DNA of 64,000 nucleotides from Archivesica marissinica (lineage: Eukaryota > Mollusca > Bivalvia > Venerida > Vesicomyidae): the NCBI GenBank assembly GCA_014843695.1, contig CM026400.1, positions 37,432,234 to 37,496,233 of the forward strand, given 5' to 3'. A model generated the notes under the pieces. That model was not told the DNA's origin, ran no database searches, and saw only the letters and a program-made list of their open reading frames with translations. This document shows, one piece after another, positions 42,040 to 53,704 of the stretch (positions within the stretch are counted from its first letter, which is position 1; each line of letters opens with the position of its first letter). Made by a program: the position numbers and the translations under genes.

Positions 42040-44965
42040 CCAGTAGATACACATGTAGAGAGCTTGCCCAGAGTACTATGCATTATTATCTCTCAGATCT
42101 TCAGACAAGACACACATCTGATGTACATAATAATGTAGATGGCAATGAAATGTCACAGCAATTAGGTATTGGTGAAGCTGTAGGATAGGCAATATGAGCA
42201 AACAGTTCATCAATCTTCTGTATGGATTTGGTGTTGCATAAGGGCGACTCCTAAAACTAGAATCTGAAATAGCTAATACAATTCCAGAACAATACACGTA
42301 AATGATCGAGTCTATATCCCTGCAAACGTTGTTTCTGACCGATATATATTCCAGCCATGACTGATAAGGTAATACATACATTCAATGGCACAGTAATGGC
42401 AACTTTACTGAGTCATTATTCAGTGGATATAACATACAAGTTAGATTGAAAATGGCGATCATCAAGGAACTACCTTCAAATATCAGTGAGCTCATTCCAT
42501 GTATAATGCCAAAGAATTCCAAACAAGCAAGGCTAGCTTACCCAACATTTGGTCTCAATAAAGTACCACACGCAGACATGGCACACAAAGATGAAATGGC
42601 TTGGTTGCTCGTGAAGTTAAACTACCCAATTCAGCACAGATACGGAAATAACATATACATACCACAGTTCAGAGTGTGCAGTTTACACTTATAATTTTGG
42701 TAGGTCAATGCCTTTCACAAGTGCTAGTACACCTATACTAATGGCGGCTCCTGCTCATCAATTGCAGACGCTGCTGACTATCTAAAATCAAGCACAAGAA
42801 GGCAAAACAGTGATAACTCTTGACCTGGACTCACGCAAGCCAGCCAAACTACATTCGGCTCAGTAAAGAATTATTAAGTCATCTCATCGCCCTGGTGAAC
42901 TGCATATGTTATGGCTTATCACCGAACAATTGACTTATACTTATACAATAGTGGGCTAGATTTGTGCTGGATTGAAGCAGGCGTGTATGGTTCAGCTACC
43001 ATATAACCGATTCATGAGGAACGACATGTCAAGATGGGTACTGTAGTACATTTAGCTACCTTGCAGAAGCTTTCATTAAATAAACCACAGCTTTGTTCGT
43101 GAATGTACCGTGATAGTAAGGTGGACAATCTCCACTTTGCAAAAATAGATATGTTGACGACAGAAAACCCATCCAGATATGGTTACAAATGTATATCACT
43201 GACATTCACTAGCTAGAAACATTCTTCAGTAAATATCAGAGCTCTACGGACTGGTGATCTGAAGTGTCTTCTTCTAGACAACACAGAAGCGTTTGTAAAA
43301 TACAAAAGCATTACCTAAAACAAATACCGATATTTGGGAAGAGTTCATGAAAGACAATTGAATGGTTAGCAAAAAGTAGATATCTTTCGGTGCTATTGGA
43401 CCAGATCAGTTTGCCCTGGTACCAATAAATCAGATGAGAAGAAGTAGCAGGATGCCTTAATGGTATCATACTAAATCCATACGTCCACAACAAAGTATTC
43501 CTGGTTGATCCAGAGCGTGTATGTCTTGCAGAGGAATAAAAGAACATGACATATCTACCCGAGACCAAGGATAACCATCACCATGAGCTCACATACCCAA
43601 TTGTCAAGCAACAGGAGAATGTTATGTATGTGACCAGCTGATAGACATTGTTACCAAAGCTGTTTTGCCGTAGAAGAGCCGAGATGACCATCAACAAACA
43701 TTTCGGGATTGGAGATGAGAGATTTGTACTACAGATGTGGCCATCGGCAGGGAGGATGGCTACTTTAAAAGATGGGAACACATTGTGTTGGAGCTCAATG
43801 AAGAAAGGCCACGATTTGTGCTCATGCTGTATTGAAATTCAGCAAGTTGTTTTTCAGCAGATGACAAATCATTTCGTTGAAAGACATTGGCAGAGATACA
43901 GCGAACATTATAGAGATGTTATTTTGGGGACAGGTATAACATTTGTGAATCACTGAAACCATACACACATAAGAGAAGAATAGGTGATATCAGATCACAG
44001 ATACAACATCAATCACCATATGTGTACTATGCATACTCTTCTTCTATCTCATATAAAGATCAAAGATGAACGTTAAGCATATATAGGACACAAAGTGCTA
44101 GCGCAAGCCCTGTCAAAAAGAAATATTATTGAAGTAGCAAGGGGTGAGCATGCGAAAGCCACTCACTCACAGACACGTTAATCTGTCAGGTACCAAGTTG
44201 CAGGTACCAAGCTAATTCTTCATTATCTTGATGTCACATCAAATGTGACCACCTCAGTTAGTTGCAGTATCTAGATACTGATGTTATTGTGTAAGCTATC
44301 AAACGTTGAGACATACAACATCAACATATTTGCAATTCATGGTCCCAACAGAAGCTGTCTGGGTGTTCATGCACTGTTTGGAGCAGACATTACTCAGTCT
44401 TGTAGATTTGCTGACAACGGGTAATGACTAGAAAGTGTAACAAGAATTCCATGCATTTGCACAAAAAACACATGAATGCCGTTCTAGAAACATGCACTCA
44501 ATAATAGTCCTAATAGGTCACCTGGTGTTTTGCAGTATTTAGAGCAAACTAATAACAAATAATATCAATATTCGTATCATCTTATTGGCTACATTTTAGT
44601 ACAGATCGTTATGCATGATTTTCTGTATAATCATATCGGATAAAATACATTAAATAACAATAAGAAAATATTTATATTGTATGATTATTAATTGGCTTCA
44701 CACATTATAAACTACCAGGTGACCGATTAGGAAATTTGTTGGGTGTATATGTGCAATATGTATTGGCCTTTCCCAGAACTGACGCAGGAGTGATTGCTGT
44801 TAACAACAACAAATTCAATCTGAGGTTCTACCTCCAACTAGGACTGCACTGATACCTGCACTTTTGAGAGCTCAATATAATGCTCTGGCTTTGTACACTG
44901 GTGTAGTAGCCAATTCCGAGCTTTCATAATATCGGCCATATGATTGGGATATAGTTGATGGACAC
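42040..44965 (+). pseudogene. Decayed member of the uncharacterised HA-(F/L)-TG-(C/A)-D nuclease-like family
   Basis: No frame stays open, but islands of similarity to a large uncharacterised animal family appear in the expected order on the plus strand. They are a VYIPANVVSDRYIF block (42,310), FNGTVMATLLSHY (42,380), a TPILMAAPAHQLQTLL block (42,735), VITLDLD (about 42,810), DTDVIV (44,272-44,290), VHALFGADIT (44,364-44,393) and LPPTRTALIPALLRAQYNAL (44,828-44,886) followed by YDWDIVDG. This order parallels the gene at 58,780 but belongs to a different subfamily (HA-L-x-GAD rather than HAFTGCD). Stops and shifts are everywhere, so it is long dead. I found no inverted repeats around it. Family recognition is from memory; a translated search would settle it. 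Confidence 0.5.
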
Positions 44966-45435
44966 TCTTCCAATCAGTGATAACTTTCTTGCATCCTGCT
45001 TCTGATGCATTAACTCACTCACGTGTTAGTATCAATTAGATACCAGTAATAAACCAGTTATTACAGTTTGTACATGTGAGTATCTTGAAATTCAAGAGGC
45101 TGAACACACGGAAGTCACAAGACATGTTATCAAAGTCGATGTTAAAGATCTTTCAGCATTATTTTGTTTGTTAAACAACCCACACCTCCCCCGGCGGGGC
45201 TCAACTAAGTGAAGTCTTCTTTAAGCTAATTACCATTGCAAATCTCAATGTTGCCACCAAAACAGCGTCATACGATGTTCACAATATGAGTGTCAATTTG
45301 TTGCGATGTAGATTACAAATACTCCAAATGACATATTTCTTGAGATCGTAGTGTTAATGCGCCATGTTCATATTAAGCAACCATTCACGCATGTAGTCCA
45401 TTAACCATGTTTATTTCGACTATTCCTTTATATAG
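44966..45435. other. Intronic, no recognisable feature
   Basis: Remainder of intron 1 of the EGF-repeat gene, ending in the acceptor TTTATATAG. Nothing else is seen. Confidence 0.5.
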
Positions 45436-45515
45436 AACGAGTTACTACCAATGTGCTAAGACCTGTAGCAGACAGGACTGCTGCAACGGATATACCGGCA
45501 GCGGATGTAACACAC
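45436..45515 (+). CDS. Exon 2 (visible) of the EGF-repeat gene: CC-x-GY-x-G-x-C segment
   Basis: The acceptor TTTATATAG and donor GTAAGAAC bound 80 bp, read as one base, 26 codons, one base. The peptide is TSYYQCAKTCSRQDCCNGYT followed by GSGCNT. CC-x-GY-x-G-x-C is the usual end of an EMI-like module just before an EGF domain. The one-base start completes the AG left by the exon at 38,878 (Arg), and the final C joins CT of the next exon to give Pro. This end makes the following EGF exons phase-1 modules, the classic exon-shuffling arrangement of extracellular proteins. Confidence 0.75.
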
Positions 45516-46509
45516 GTAAGAACTTACTATTGTACCAATGTCTGTTAAAGATTATACCATGACATGCATGCCCTCATTTTATACATGTACTTGATATAAC
45601 TACATTGTTATGTTTCAGGTGAACGTTCTGTCCCAAAGATGCGTATTCCTCATCACAATCCTATTATGCTATCTGTTTAGCGGTTATCAAAATGATCTTC
45701 ATGTATAATTTCTTAATATTAAAAGAAACCTCTGCACGACCGACCGCAATCCCAACAAATCACAATATGGCCCATCACAACATAGTTCCTATATTCAATA
45801 CGCTAACGTCAACATGAACGTATTTAGCCAACCCATTCATTTATATATCGTTTTATGCGGAACGGGGGTTATTGTTTTTGGCTGCGTGTGTCTTTGTGTT
45901 AGCAGGGTAAACGTGTGGGTGAAATTTGATTAAACTCTGTTGTTATATAGAGGGTTGGGTCATGAGGAAGTGGTTGGTATTGGGCAGAAATCGGTCCAAT
46001 GTGTATGTACACATCGGGGATTTGCATCACTCCGCGTGTTATTCTCTAGTTAGTATTTATTATGCTCGTATTTTGAACTTTGTTTTATTATTGCGTATTA
46101 ATATGTAAAGTAGCACACACCGGAGATTACCGAATATTGAGAATCCGGATATGTCCGTTATGTTGAAATACAATCAGTCAAGACTAAAATCTGGAAGCAA
46201 AAGATGTTTGTCCATATTAAGAAGAACTTATTAATTATTTATTGTTATGTAACTTGTCACAGGCAAATATTTGTTGTCATATCTATTCTAAGTTTAAAAA
46301 AACGAACATATGCGACTTCGGTATTTTCCGGCTTAGTCTCATACGACGTATACCGAGGGCGCGCCAGGTGTAGACGACGGAAAGTAATCTTAATAATGTG
46401 ACTATTTGATTTCAGTATATTGCTATGCAACAAAATAACAGCACGCAACACTCTCGGTGCTTTTCTATCTATATATTTCTAGTGATCTTCTCGTCTTAAA
46501 ATGTTGTGA

Positions 46510-46623
<114 letters not shown>

Positions 46624-46819
46624 TAGCCGAGAAATAGAGGCTATTTGTGGTCATTAGTGTAAGATTGGAATTTATTTCATCGAGTGATGACATCCACATA
46701 GTTCGGTGAATGCAAAACAAAATACAGTTCTAATCTTTCACAAATACATACAATATGGAATACAGTGCCATGTAGCTAGTGTACATCTATAATCACCCTT
46801 TCATAGCTTCAGATACTTA

Positions 46820-47217
46820 CTAACATAATTATACATATATAACAATGATTACCTTTGCATGACGATGGTTCAGTGTAAAATAGTATATCTCCACTGGACA
46901 TATATAAAGTGCCGGAGCGTCAACATGTTAAGATCCGTTATAATGTGTGTACCATTCTGTCATATAATGTAACTGTATTTCTAAGCGAACTAAAGCATAA
47001 GTAAAATTTACATTGCCACATTCTTCGTATTATCTGAGAAAATTGAAAATGTTCTTTCCTTACACATATATTATAGACAGGTTTGCATTATCTTTTAAGT
47101 ATACATTTAATGAATTTACATAGATTTATTGAATTCACCTTTATTATTCGTATTCATTTGCTGCTCAAATTTATACATATTTGGTCTACTGTAATAGTAT
47201 GGTTTGATGTTTTCTTT
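46820..47217 (-). repeat. 398-bp copy of the LINE A 3' region (duplicate of 50,081-50,478)
   Basis: Positions 46,820-47,217 match 50,081-50,478 at a constant offset of 3261 with no indel. I count about five substitutions, for example TTAAGATCCG versus TTACGATCCG and ATAATGTAAC versus ATAATATAAC. In LINE A (minus strand) this piece is the last codons plus most of the 3' untranslated region, but not the terminal 160 bp with the tail. The copied ends therefore do not fit ordinary target-primed retrotransposition. The long plus-strand open frames in both copies are shadows. Confidence 0.9.
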
Positions 47218-47465
47218 AACTGTCATCTAACTGTAATGTTGACTGAGTATGAAATGCCTGGATTTTCTCAATTTACAAACGAACAATATTGCATTACCCC
47301 CAGCCCCTCATCTCGATCATGTCTTTATGTAAGGTCACCCGCTAAACATGTGTTCTTTATACATTGCCCCTTGCAAAATTTAACAGGATTCGCACAAGAA
47401 GTATTTTTAGCCTATGTATTTATTTGCTGAACAAAATAATTACCATTCCTTGTGTTTATATACAG

Positions 47466-47588
47466 ATATCAATGAATGTGCCAGCAGTACACACGGGTGT
47501 AAACATAATTGTGCAAACACACATGGTTCCTATCACTGCACATGTAGGACTGGCTACACGCTCAAAACGGATCTCAAATCATGCATCG
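47466..47588 (+). CDS. Exon 4 (visible): calcium-binding EGF-like domain
   Basis: The acceptor TATATACAG and donor GTATGTAT bound 123 bp of phase 1-1. With the preceding G the domain starts [19 protein letters not shown] and continues [20 protein letters not shown] then C. The D-I-N-E-C start, the N-T-x-G-S-Y-x-C sequence with its conserved Asn and aromatic residue, and six cysteines define a calcium-binding EGF domain. The Asn in the C-x-N-T-x-G-S-Y/F position fits the site for Asp/Asn beta-hydroxylation. The last G can splice to the exon at 63,374 in phase, over a 15.8-kb intron filled with transposons. Confidence 0.93.
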
Positions 47589-47641
47589 GTATGTATACAC
47601 ATATGTACGTTGGTATATGTCAGTATGAAGTGCACACATGC

Positions 47642-47880
47642 GTCAATGTAAATGTGTAAACACACATGGTTTCTATCACTGCACATGCAGGACCGGCTAC
47701 ACGCTCAACACGGATCTCAAATCATGCATCGGTATGTATACACACATGTACGTTAGTATATGTCAGTATGAAGTGCACATATGCGTCAATGTAAATGTGT
47801 AAACACACATGGTTTCTATCACTGCACATGCAGGACCGGCTACACGCTCAACACCACGTCTACACGCTCAACAACACGTC
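47642..47880 (+). pseudogene. Two degenerate tandem copies of the calcium-binding EGF exon and its intron
   Basis: A 143-bp unit made of the second half of exon 4 plus the start of its intron is repeated. CGTCAATG occurs at 47,641 and 47,784, and ACATGGTT at 47,521 and 47,664. Copy 2 (exon-like part 47,647-47,731) keeps an open frame, [20 protein letters not shown] and onward to a GTATGT donor. It lacks the D-I-N-E-C half, and the only upstream AG leads into an in-frame TGA. Copy 3 breaks off near 47,853 in a short repeat of CTACACGCTCAAC and runs into LINE C. These are failed exon duplications, not coding exons. Confidence 0.75.
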
Positions 47881-47881
47881 T

Positions 47882-49680
47882 TAATGTAATGGTAGACAAT
47901 TCCATATCTTTGGATCAGGGTATTCTAAAGATTTATTGTACATTTCACATCTAGGTTTTGGAATATAGAGGTCAATATTTGAAGCATATCTCAATGTCAT
48001 ATCTGAGGTAACTGTATTGCGATGTCTTAATTGAAAATGTTCATTCAAATAATTCAGTACAAGATTGTGCATAATTTTGTTTATTGCTACTGCTTTTTAA
48101 AACATAATTTGCTGGTCAAAAGTCATTATACTAATTTCAGACATTGATTCAGGCAAAGAAATATAATCTTGACACAGAATGTATTTATATGCTCGACTCT
48201 GTAATCTTAACAGTGTGTCAATATTTTGTTGGGTGGTGTTTCCCCATATGATACAACAAATAATCAAAACGTAGTTGGATATATGCCTTGAAGTAAAGTA
48301 TTCTGTAGTTCAGATTGACAATATACTGTATTTTACCTAATAGCTAAATGCTAGTTGAAATCTTATTCATAATATAAGTTATATGTGAGTACCATTTTAA
48401 TGAATCCTGTATGAGTACTCCAAGCAGCTTCTCTGATTTGTTGGTTTTCAATAATATATTTTCATGTATAAGAGAGAGTGTTGGATTAGGGAAACCACAT
48501 TTTCGCTGGGCTGTCATCATAAATATAATGTTTCGTTTTGTCTGTATTAATCCTCATTTCATTTTCAAGTCTTCTAAAGCTTGATGTAATCGTTTTTCTA
48601 ACACCTCTTTCTGGGTATGGATATCATCTGCATATAAATCGCTACCGGTGAAACACCAGTGGTAAGTCATTAATAATAAAGTAAGAATAAAAGTGGTCCT
48701 AATATTGAGCCCTATGTGACTCCACAATTAACAGTTTTGTTTTCAGATAAATCGTCATTTATAGAAATAGTTTGGTTTCTATCACAAATATATGATTTAA
48801 AAAGCTTCACGGTATTGTTGCTACATTTGTATAATGATAATTTCTTTAACAAAACAGTATGATCGACAAGATCAAAAGCTTTTCGAAAATCGACCATTAC
48901 AATTCCAATCAATGTGCACTCATTTAGTGCTCGAATCCATTAATCTATCATATAAAGTAAAGCTGATTCAGTTGAGTGGCCAGTTCTAAAACCAATGTGT
49001 GTGTTGTGAAGTATATTGAACTTATCTAAAAAAGTGTCTTCAATGATTTATGCACGTGTCTTTCAAAAAGTATCGACAAAGTTGGTAAAATTGAAATAGG
49101 TCTATGTTTATTTACGTCATTGGTTTTTCCACTTTTGATTAATGGTATGATTTTTGCAAATTTCCAAGCTTCTGGGAAAGTTGATGTTTGCATACTCTTA
49201 TTTATTATAAAAGTTACATGCTGTACAATGATATCAGCGGACAGCTTTGGTCCAATATTATCGAATCCTGTAGCTTTAGAAACATTAAGTTTGAGCAATT
49301 GCTTTCTGGTATTATTCTGTGTAACTTCGGGTATTTCAAACACTACTATCAGCAGGTACATGTTCATTAATAAAATCTTGAATATAATCAAAGTTTAAGT
49401 AATCAGGTACTGGATCTTTGATGTCGGATGCAACAGTGACAAATACTTCATTAAATATAGTTGTCATTTCAACATTTTGAGAGTAATCAGTTCCTTGATG
49501 GTGTATCGAGTTAATATTGTTTCCAGATGGCGTTGATTTCCCTGAACCAAACTCGTTTTAGAAATCTTCCAGACAGTACGAGGGTTATCTTTACCAGACT
49601 CGATTTTTCTTTCACATTACTCTTTCCTTGCTGTATTAATCATTGCTGACCCTTTGTTTCGGATTTGTATAAAACGCAGA
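47882..49680 (-). mobile_element. LINE C: non-LTR retrotransposon, reverse-transcriptase half, decayed
   Basis: On the minus strand the landmarks run in order from high to low coordinates. They are RKTVWKISKT-like linker (about 49,570), LNVSKATGFDNIGPK (about 49,290), PLIKSGKTNDVNKHRPISIL (about 49,130), VMVDFRKAFDLVDH (48,900), NCGVT followed by GSILGPLLF (48,700), DLYADDI (about 48,640) and a C-terminal YPDPKIWNCLPLH (47,882-47,925). The catalytic YADD is present, but stops and frameshifts break the frame. The endonuclease is absent, so the copy is 5'-truncated. It ends at the C-terminal tip against the exon duplication. The motif style is that of CR1/Jockey-like elements, by inference. Confidence 0.85.
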
Positions 49681-49918
49681 TTTGTCTGCAGAATGCAACT
49701 TGCATACTAGTGTGTGTGTATGGAGGCAGGAGACGATCACACTTTTGGTAATCACGATCAGTGATCAGTAGCGCCTGACACTTCATGGTACACTTAATTC
49801 CAATAAACTATTCTGGTAATTTGCAAAATTGCCTATGGCAATGTACAGCATGGGAATAAATTAGATATATTTAACAGTATCCATTATAAAAAACTGATTG
49901 TCCACTCAATTCTTCACA
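49681..49918. other. Spacer between LINE C and LINE A
   Basis: About 240 bp of unassigned intron DNA with no coding signal. Confidence 0.4.
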
Positions 49919-52037
49919 GTTCAAGTCAAGTCAAGTCAAATATCTTTTATTCTCTCATTTCAATAAACATACATGAATAAATGAGGTATTACAATTAATA
50001 CAATACATGAGGCTCATAGTTACTAAGTATTACTAGCAATATTAGTAAATTACACATGTATAACAATGATAATAATATAACTAACATAATTATACATATA
50101 TAACAATGATTACCTTTGCATGACGATGGTTCAGTGTAAAATAGTATATCTCCACTGGACATATATAAAGTGCCGGAGCGTCAACATGTTACGATCCGTT
50201 ATAATGTTTGTACCATTCTGTCATATAATATAACTGTATTTCTAAGCGAACTAAAGCATAAGTAAAATTTACATTACCACATTCTTCGTATTATCTGAGA
50301 AAATTGAAAATGTTCTTTCCTTACACATATATTATAGACAGGTTTGCATTATCTTTTAAGTATACATTTAATGAATTTACATAGATTTATTGAATTCACC
50401 TTTATTATTCGTATTTATTTGCTGCTCAAATTTATACATATTTGGTCTACTGTAATAGTATGGTTTGATGTTTTCTTTCGTTTTCCAAATGATCACATTC
50501 AAATAAATAATGAAATTCGTCACCTGTTTCATTTACACAATTGCTACAAAAGTTAAGCTTACGTTGTACTCTGCTCCATTGTTCTGTTTCAATTGGGAGT
50601 CTATGGTTCCTAGTTCTAAACTTAGTGAAGTATGTTACAAGAGTAGGTGTTGATTTCAAATAGTTTTCAAAACCAAACTTTATTTTTAATATTCGGTAGC
50701 TTGTAGTTTCTGCCTAACAAGAGAGTTTCAACCACTTTGTATTAATAGTATTTTAATTTCTACATAGGTTAATATGTCCACAATTTATTAGTACGGATCG
50801 GATATTGTAAAGCCACGGACATTTGTTCTTTAGTGATTCACTATTAGTTTAAACATATTTGATTTCCCAATATAATAGATATTGTACAATGCATACATAA
50901 CACATAATCAAAATACAGCAAAATGATTAGAATGGAAGACAGCGATTCACTATTAAGACCCAGATGACATATTCGTAATACTTTGATAAATAACACTAGA
51001 GAGTTGTTCAGTTGTTTCAGTTTCAACTTGTTAATGTAATCGCGCCCAGAAGGAAATAGTTTTCTCCTGTATATCAACTTATAATGGCATGCATCCACTT
51101 TCTCCATATACCATATCATTTGGGGTTGAACGTTTCATTTTCATTATGTATTAAAAAAATTCAACTGTACTCTCTCAATAACATCAAGCTTACCAAATCC
51201 CCATATTTCGGCTCCATACAACAGACTCGGTTTGATTGTTTATTAAAAATGTCAATTGGGATATATATAGGTAAATTTAATCTATTTGAGTTTCTAATAA
51301 AACTATACATGGCCCTTGTAGCTTGTGATGCTAGATGTGTTTTACATTTCCTAAACGTTCCATATCTGCTAAAATATACACCGAGATATTTGTATTCAGT
51401 GAAAGTTTCAAGTGGTTTACTTTTAAATGTATAATTATAAGCACGGTGTCTGCCCTTAGAAAATACAAGTACATTTGATTGTTTGGAATTTACTTTAAGT
51501 TTCCAGTTATCACAGTACTGTTCGTAATCATTAAGTGCATTTTGTAAATCAGTTTCAGTTTCTGACATAAGAACTGTATCATCTGCATACAATAGTCAAC
51601 ATAATTTTAAAAAGTTTTGCACACCATCTACTTGCTCGTCGCTGTGTATGTTTACCCTTGAATATTGTTATTATTTTCTAAAAATATGTACAGGTCATTG
51701 AGAAATACAGAAAAAAGTAAAGGCGAACGGTTCTCTCCCTGTCTTACGCCAATATTGCTTGTGAAGAAATTTGACAGCTATGAATTACTGCATGCACATA
51801 CTTTTATATTACTGTACATATTTTTAATAAGTTTAAAACAGTTTTTCCATTTATTCTTGTATTAAATGATTTTCCCCAAAGACCCCGCTCCAAACAGTAT
51901 CGAAAGCGTGTCTTAGATAAACGCAAACACTTATTTCTTGTTGGTATTATTCAAGTACTGAATCATGTGTTGTAATATGAACATGTTATCAGACATTGAA
52001 TATCCTTTTCGAAAATCAGCTTGGCAGTTATGAAGGG
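49919..52037 (-). mobile_element. LINE A, 3' part: reverse transcriptase core, C-terminal zinc knuckle and 3' end
   Basis: Minus strand, with frameshifts: NCQADFRKGYSMSDNMFIL (about 52,025), a DLRHAFDTVWSG-like palm motif, QGEN-x-SPLLFS (about 51,740), then MYADDTVLMSE at 51,592 with the catalytic YADD. EYKYLGVYFSRYG follows (about 51,380), and RTNHRLP...CSNCVNETGDEFHYLF leads to ECDH (50,480-50,620), a C-x-x-C-x-H-x-C knuckle like that of LINE B. The element ends with AATAAAAGATATTTGACTTG and short TTGAC repeats at 49,919-49,960, a polyadenylation signal plus a microsatellite tail. Its 5' half lies at 56,976-57,758 and 62,293 onward, separated by later insertions. Dead copy. Confidence 0.85.
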
Positions 52038-53120
52038 TCTACTGTTATTTTGGCATATAACGCCCAGTTTCAGCATCCCCAGGTCGACCCTGAATTATCG
52101 GGGGCCAGCGTACTCGAGGGTCGTCACACCAACGTAGTTCCAACCGTTCATACCGGTGCACTGGATCCGACCGTCACATCAACTCTACCATACATCCGTG
52201 AAGTAATTGCAGCCGGGTCTTCTCCACCTAACAGCAGCGCCCCAAACATGGAATCCGAGAGCCCTGTAACTTATTCCTCGTCACTTCCATGCCATAAACA
52301 GTCGTTAATGGAGGCATGTGCTCCAAATTATTCTGCAGGACAGAATATTAACTGTCAGAACCAAGCGATGGCTGATGCATCACTTGTCCACTCGTCCGGC
52401 GGTAACAACACAGGTGGTAACGGATAGGACCGGCCGGGGACAGTGTGTTTAGGCAACCCCACGATTGTTATCGAGTCGACGGAACAGTGTACTCATAAAA
52501 TACAAAATAATAATATTGTGAATTTGTGTACTTTGCTATGTAATGAGTGTTTAACATTACCTAGTTCTTCAACGCATACCATATGTAGCCATATAAATTC
52601 CGTAGAACAGTGTGAATCTAAAACACGAAATAGTGTGAAATTGTGTACTTTTCTATGCAATGAGTGTTTAACATTACCCAGTACGTCTAACAACAGTGTA
52701 TGTAATCATACAGACCAACATGATATAGCTACCCACAAGAATATTGATTTGACTTTACATGATAACCATAATGATAAACCTGAATCTATCCCACCAAAAC
52801 CATATAGTGTTAATTTTCAAAATGACATTAAAATTGGCTGTTTAAACGTGTGTGGCCTTAAACGTAAGACCAAGTACCCAGAATTTGTTAAAAAGGTCCA
52901 TTCATATGATATTTTATGTATTGCCGAGACAAAACTAGAGGAATATGACATAATTGATATTAAGGACTATACATTTCTGTCTAAACCAAGAAAAGATCCC
53001 CATATGAGAAAATCTGGAGGCATTGGCTTTTTTATTAGATCACGTCTACTAGATTTTATTGAAATGTTGGTGTTTGACTGTGAGTATGTTATTTCAGAAC
53101 GATATATTGTATTTTGTTAG
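52038..53120 (+). pseudogene. LINE B leader, Cys-rich repeat and N-terminal endonuclease half
   Basis: One frame is open from the LINE B start to 53,120 except for a single TAG at 52,425-52,427. The first part is low-complexity (S, P, N, T, G). After the TAG a Cys-rich segment repeats itself at a 117-bp spacing: NLCTLLCNECLTLPS (52,521) and KLCTFLCNECLTLPS (52,638), each with an EQC ahead of it. From about 52,830 the endonuclease/exonuclease/phosphatase fold begins: IKIGCLNVCGL, ILCIAETKLEEYD with the metal-binding Glu, and GGIGFFIRS. It stops at 53,120. The TAG may be the ORF1/ORF2 boundary or a single nonsense change. There is no Met near the endonuclease start to decide. Confidence 0.7.
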
Positions 53121-53704
53121 GTGACACGAATGGACATACCTCTGTATTACAGGATTATATTTCTGTCGATAACTTTCTCGCTGATCAGTTTGGTTTTGAT
53201 GAGGAAATAGTAAGTGTATACAACTCGGTGGACGTTATTTCAAACTATAATGTCTCAATTAATAGAGCTTCGAATGATACTAAAGTAAATTCTTCTGGAT
53301 CAAAATTCCTTGACACTTGTAAAAACAATAATTTATTTATACTGAACGGCAGAATAGGGACCGACAAGGGCGTTGGAGACTTTACATTTAGAGATACGTC
53401 AGTAATATATTATATTGCTGCGTCTAGCCATTGTTTTGCGCATTTCTCAAATTTTAATATAAGCTATGTAGATTCTCTTTTTTCTGATGGTCACGCTCTA
53501 CTTTCCCTCGATCTTAAGTTTTACCGCTCAAATGCAAATGAATTAAATACCCCGAATGTAAATGAAAGTTGTAAGGAGGATTTATTGCGCAAACCGCCCA
53601 AGTGGTTGGATTCTTTAAAAAACGAATTTACTGCAAATATTGACCTAAACAAACTAAACGATATCAAAACGGTTCTGGCAAGTTCGTATGAAAACCAAAC
53701 ATAA
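53105..53704 (+). pseudogene. LINE B C-terminal endonuclease half
   Basis: Frame continues as CILLGDTNGHTS (GDFN-type catalytic motif, here GDTN) and LFSDGHALLSLDL near 53,480 (the SDH catalytic His motif), followed by a basic linker. Compared with LINE A, which keeps a VYIPP block and 20-30 residues before GDFNSRT (62,758-62,900), LINE B lacks that segment: CEYVISERY runs almost straight into GD. A deletion and a frame change therefore coincide at 53,095-53,115. The copy cannot make active endonuclease. A further 1-base shift near 53,695 leads into the next frame. Confidence 0.75.

Noticed and set aside
50344..50556. Plus-strand frame starting MHYLLSIHLMNLHRF, also at 47,083
   Set aside because: Antisense of the LINE A 3' region; it appears twice only because of the 398-bp duplication.
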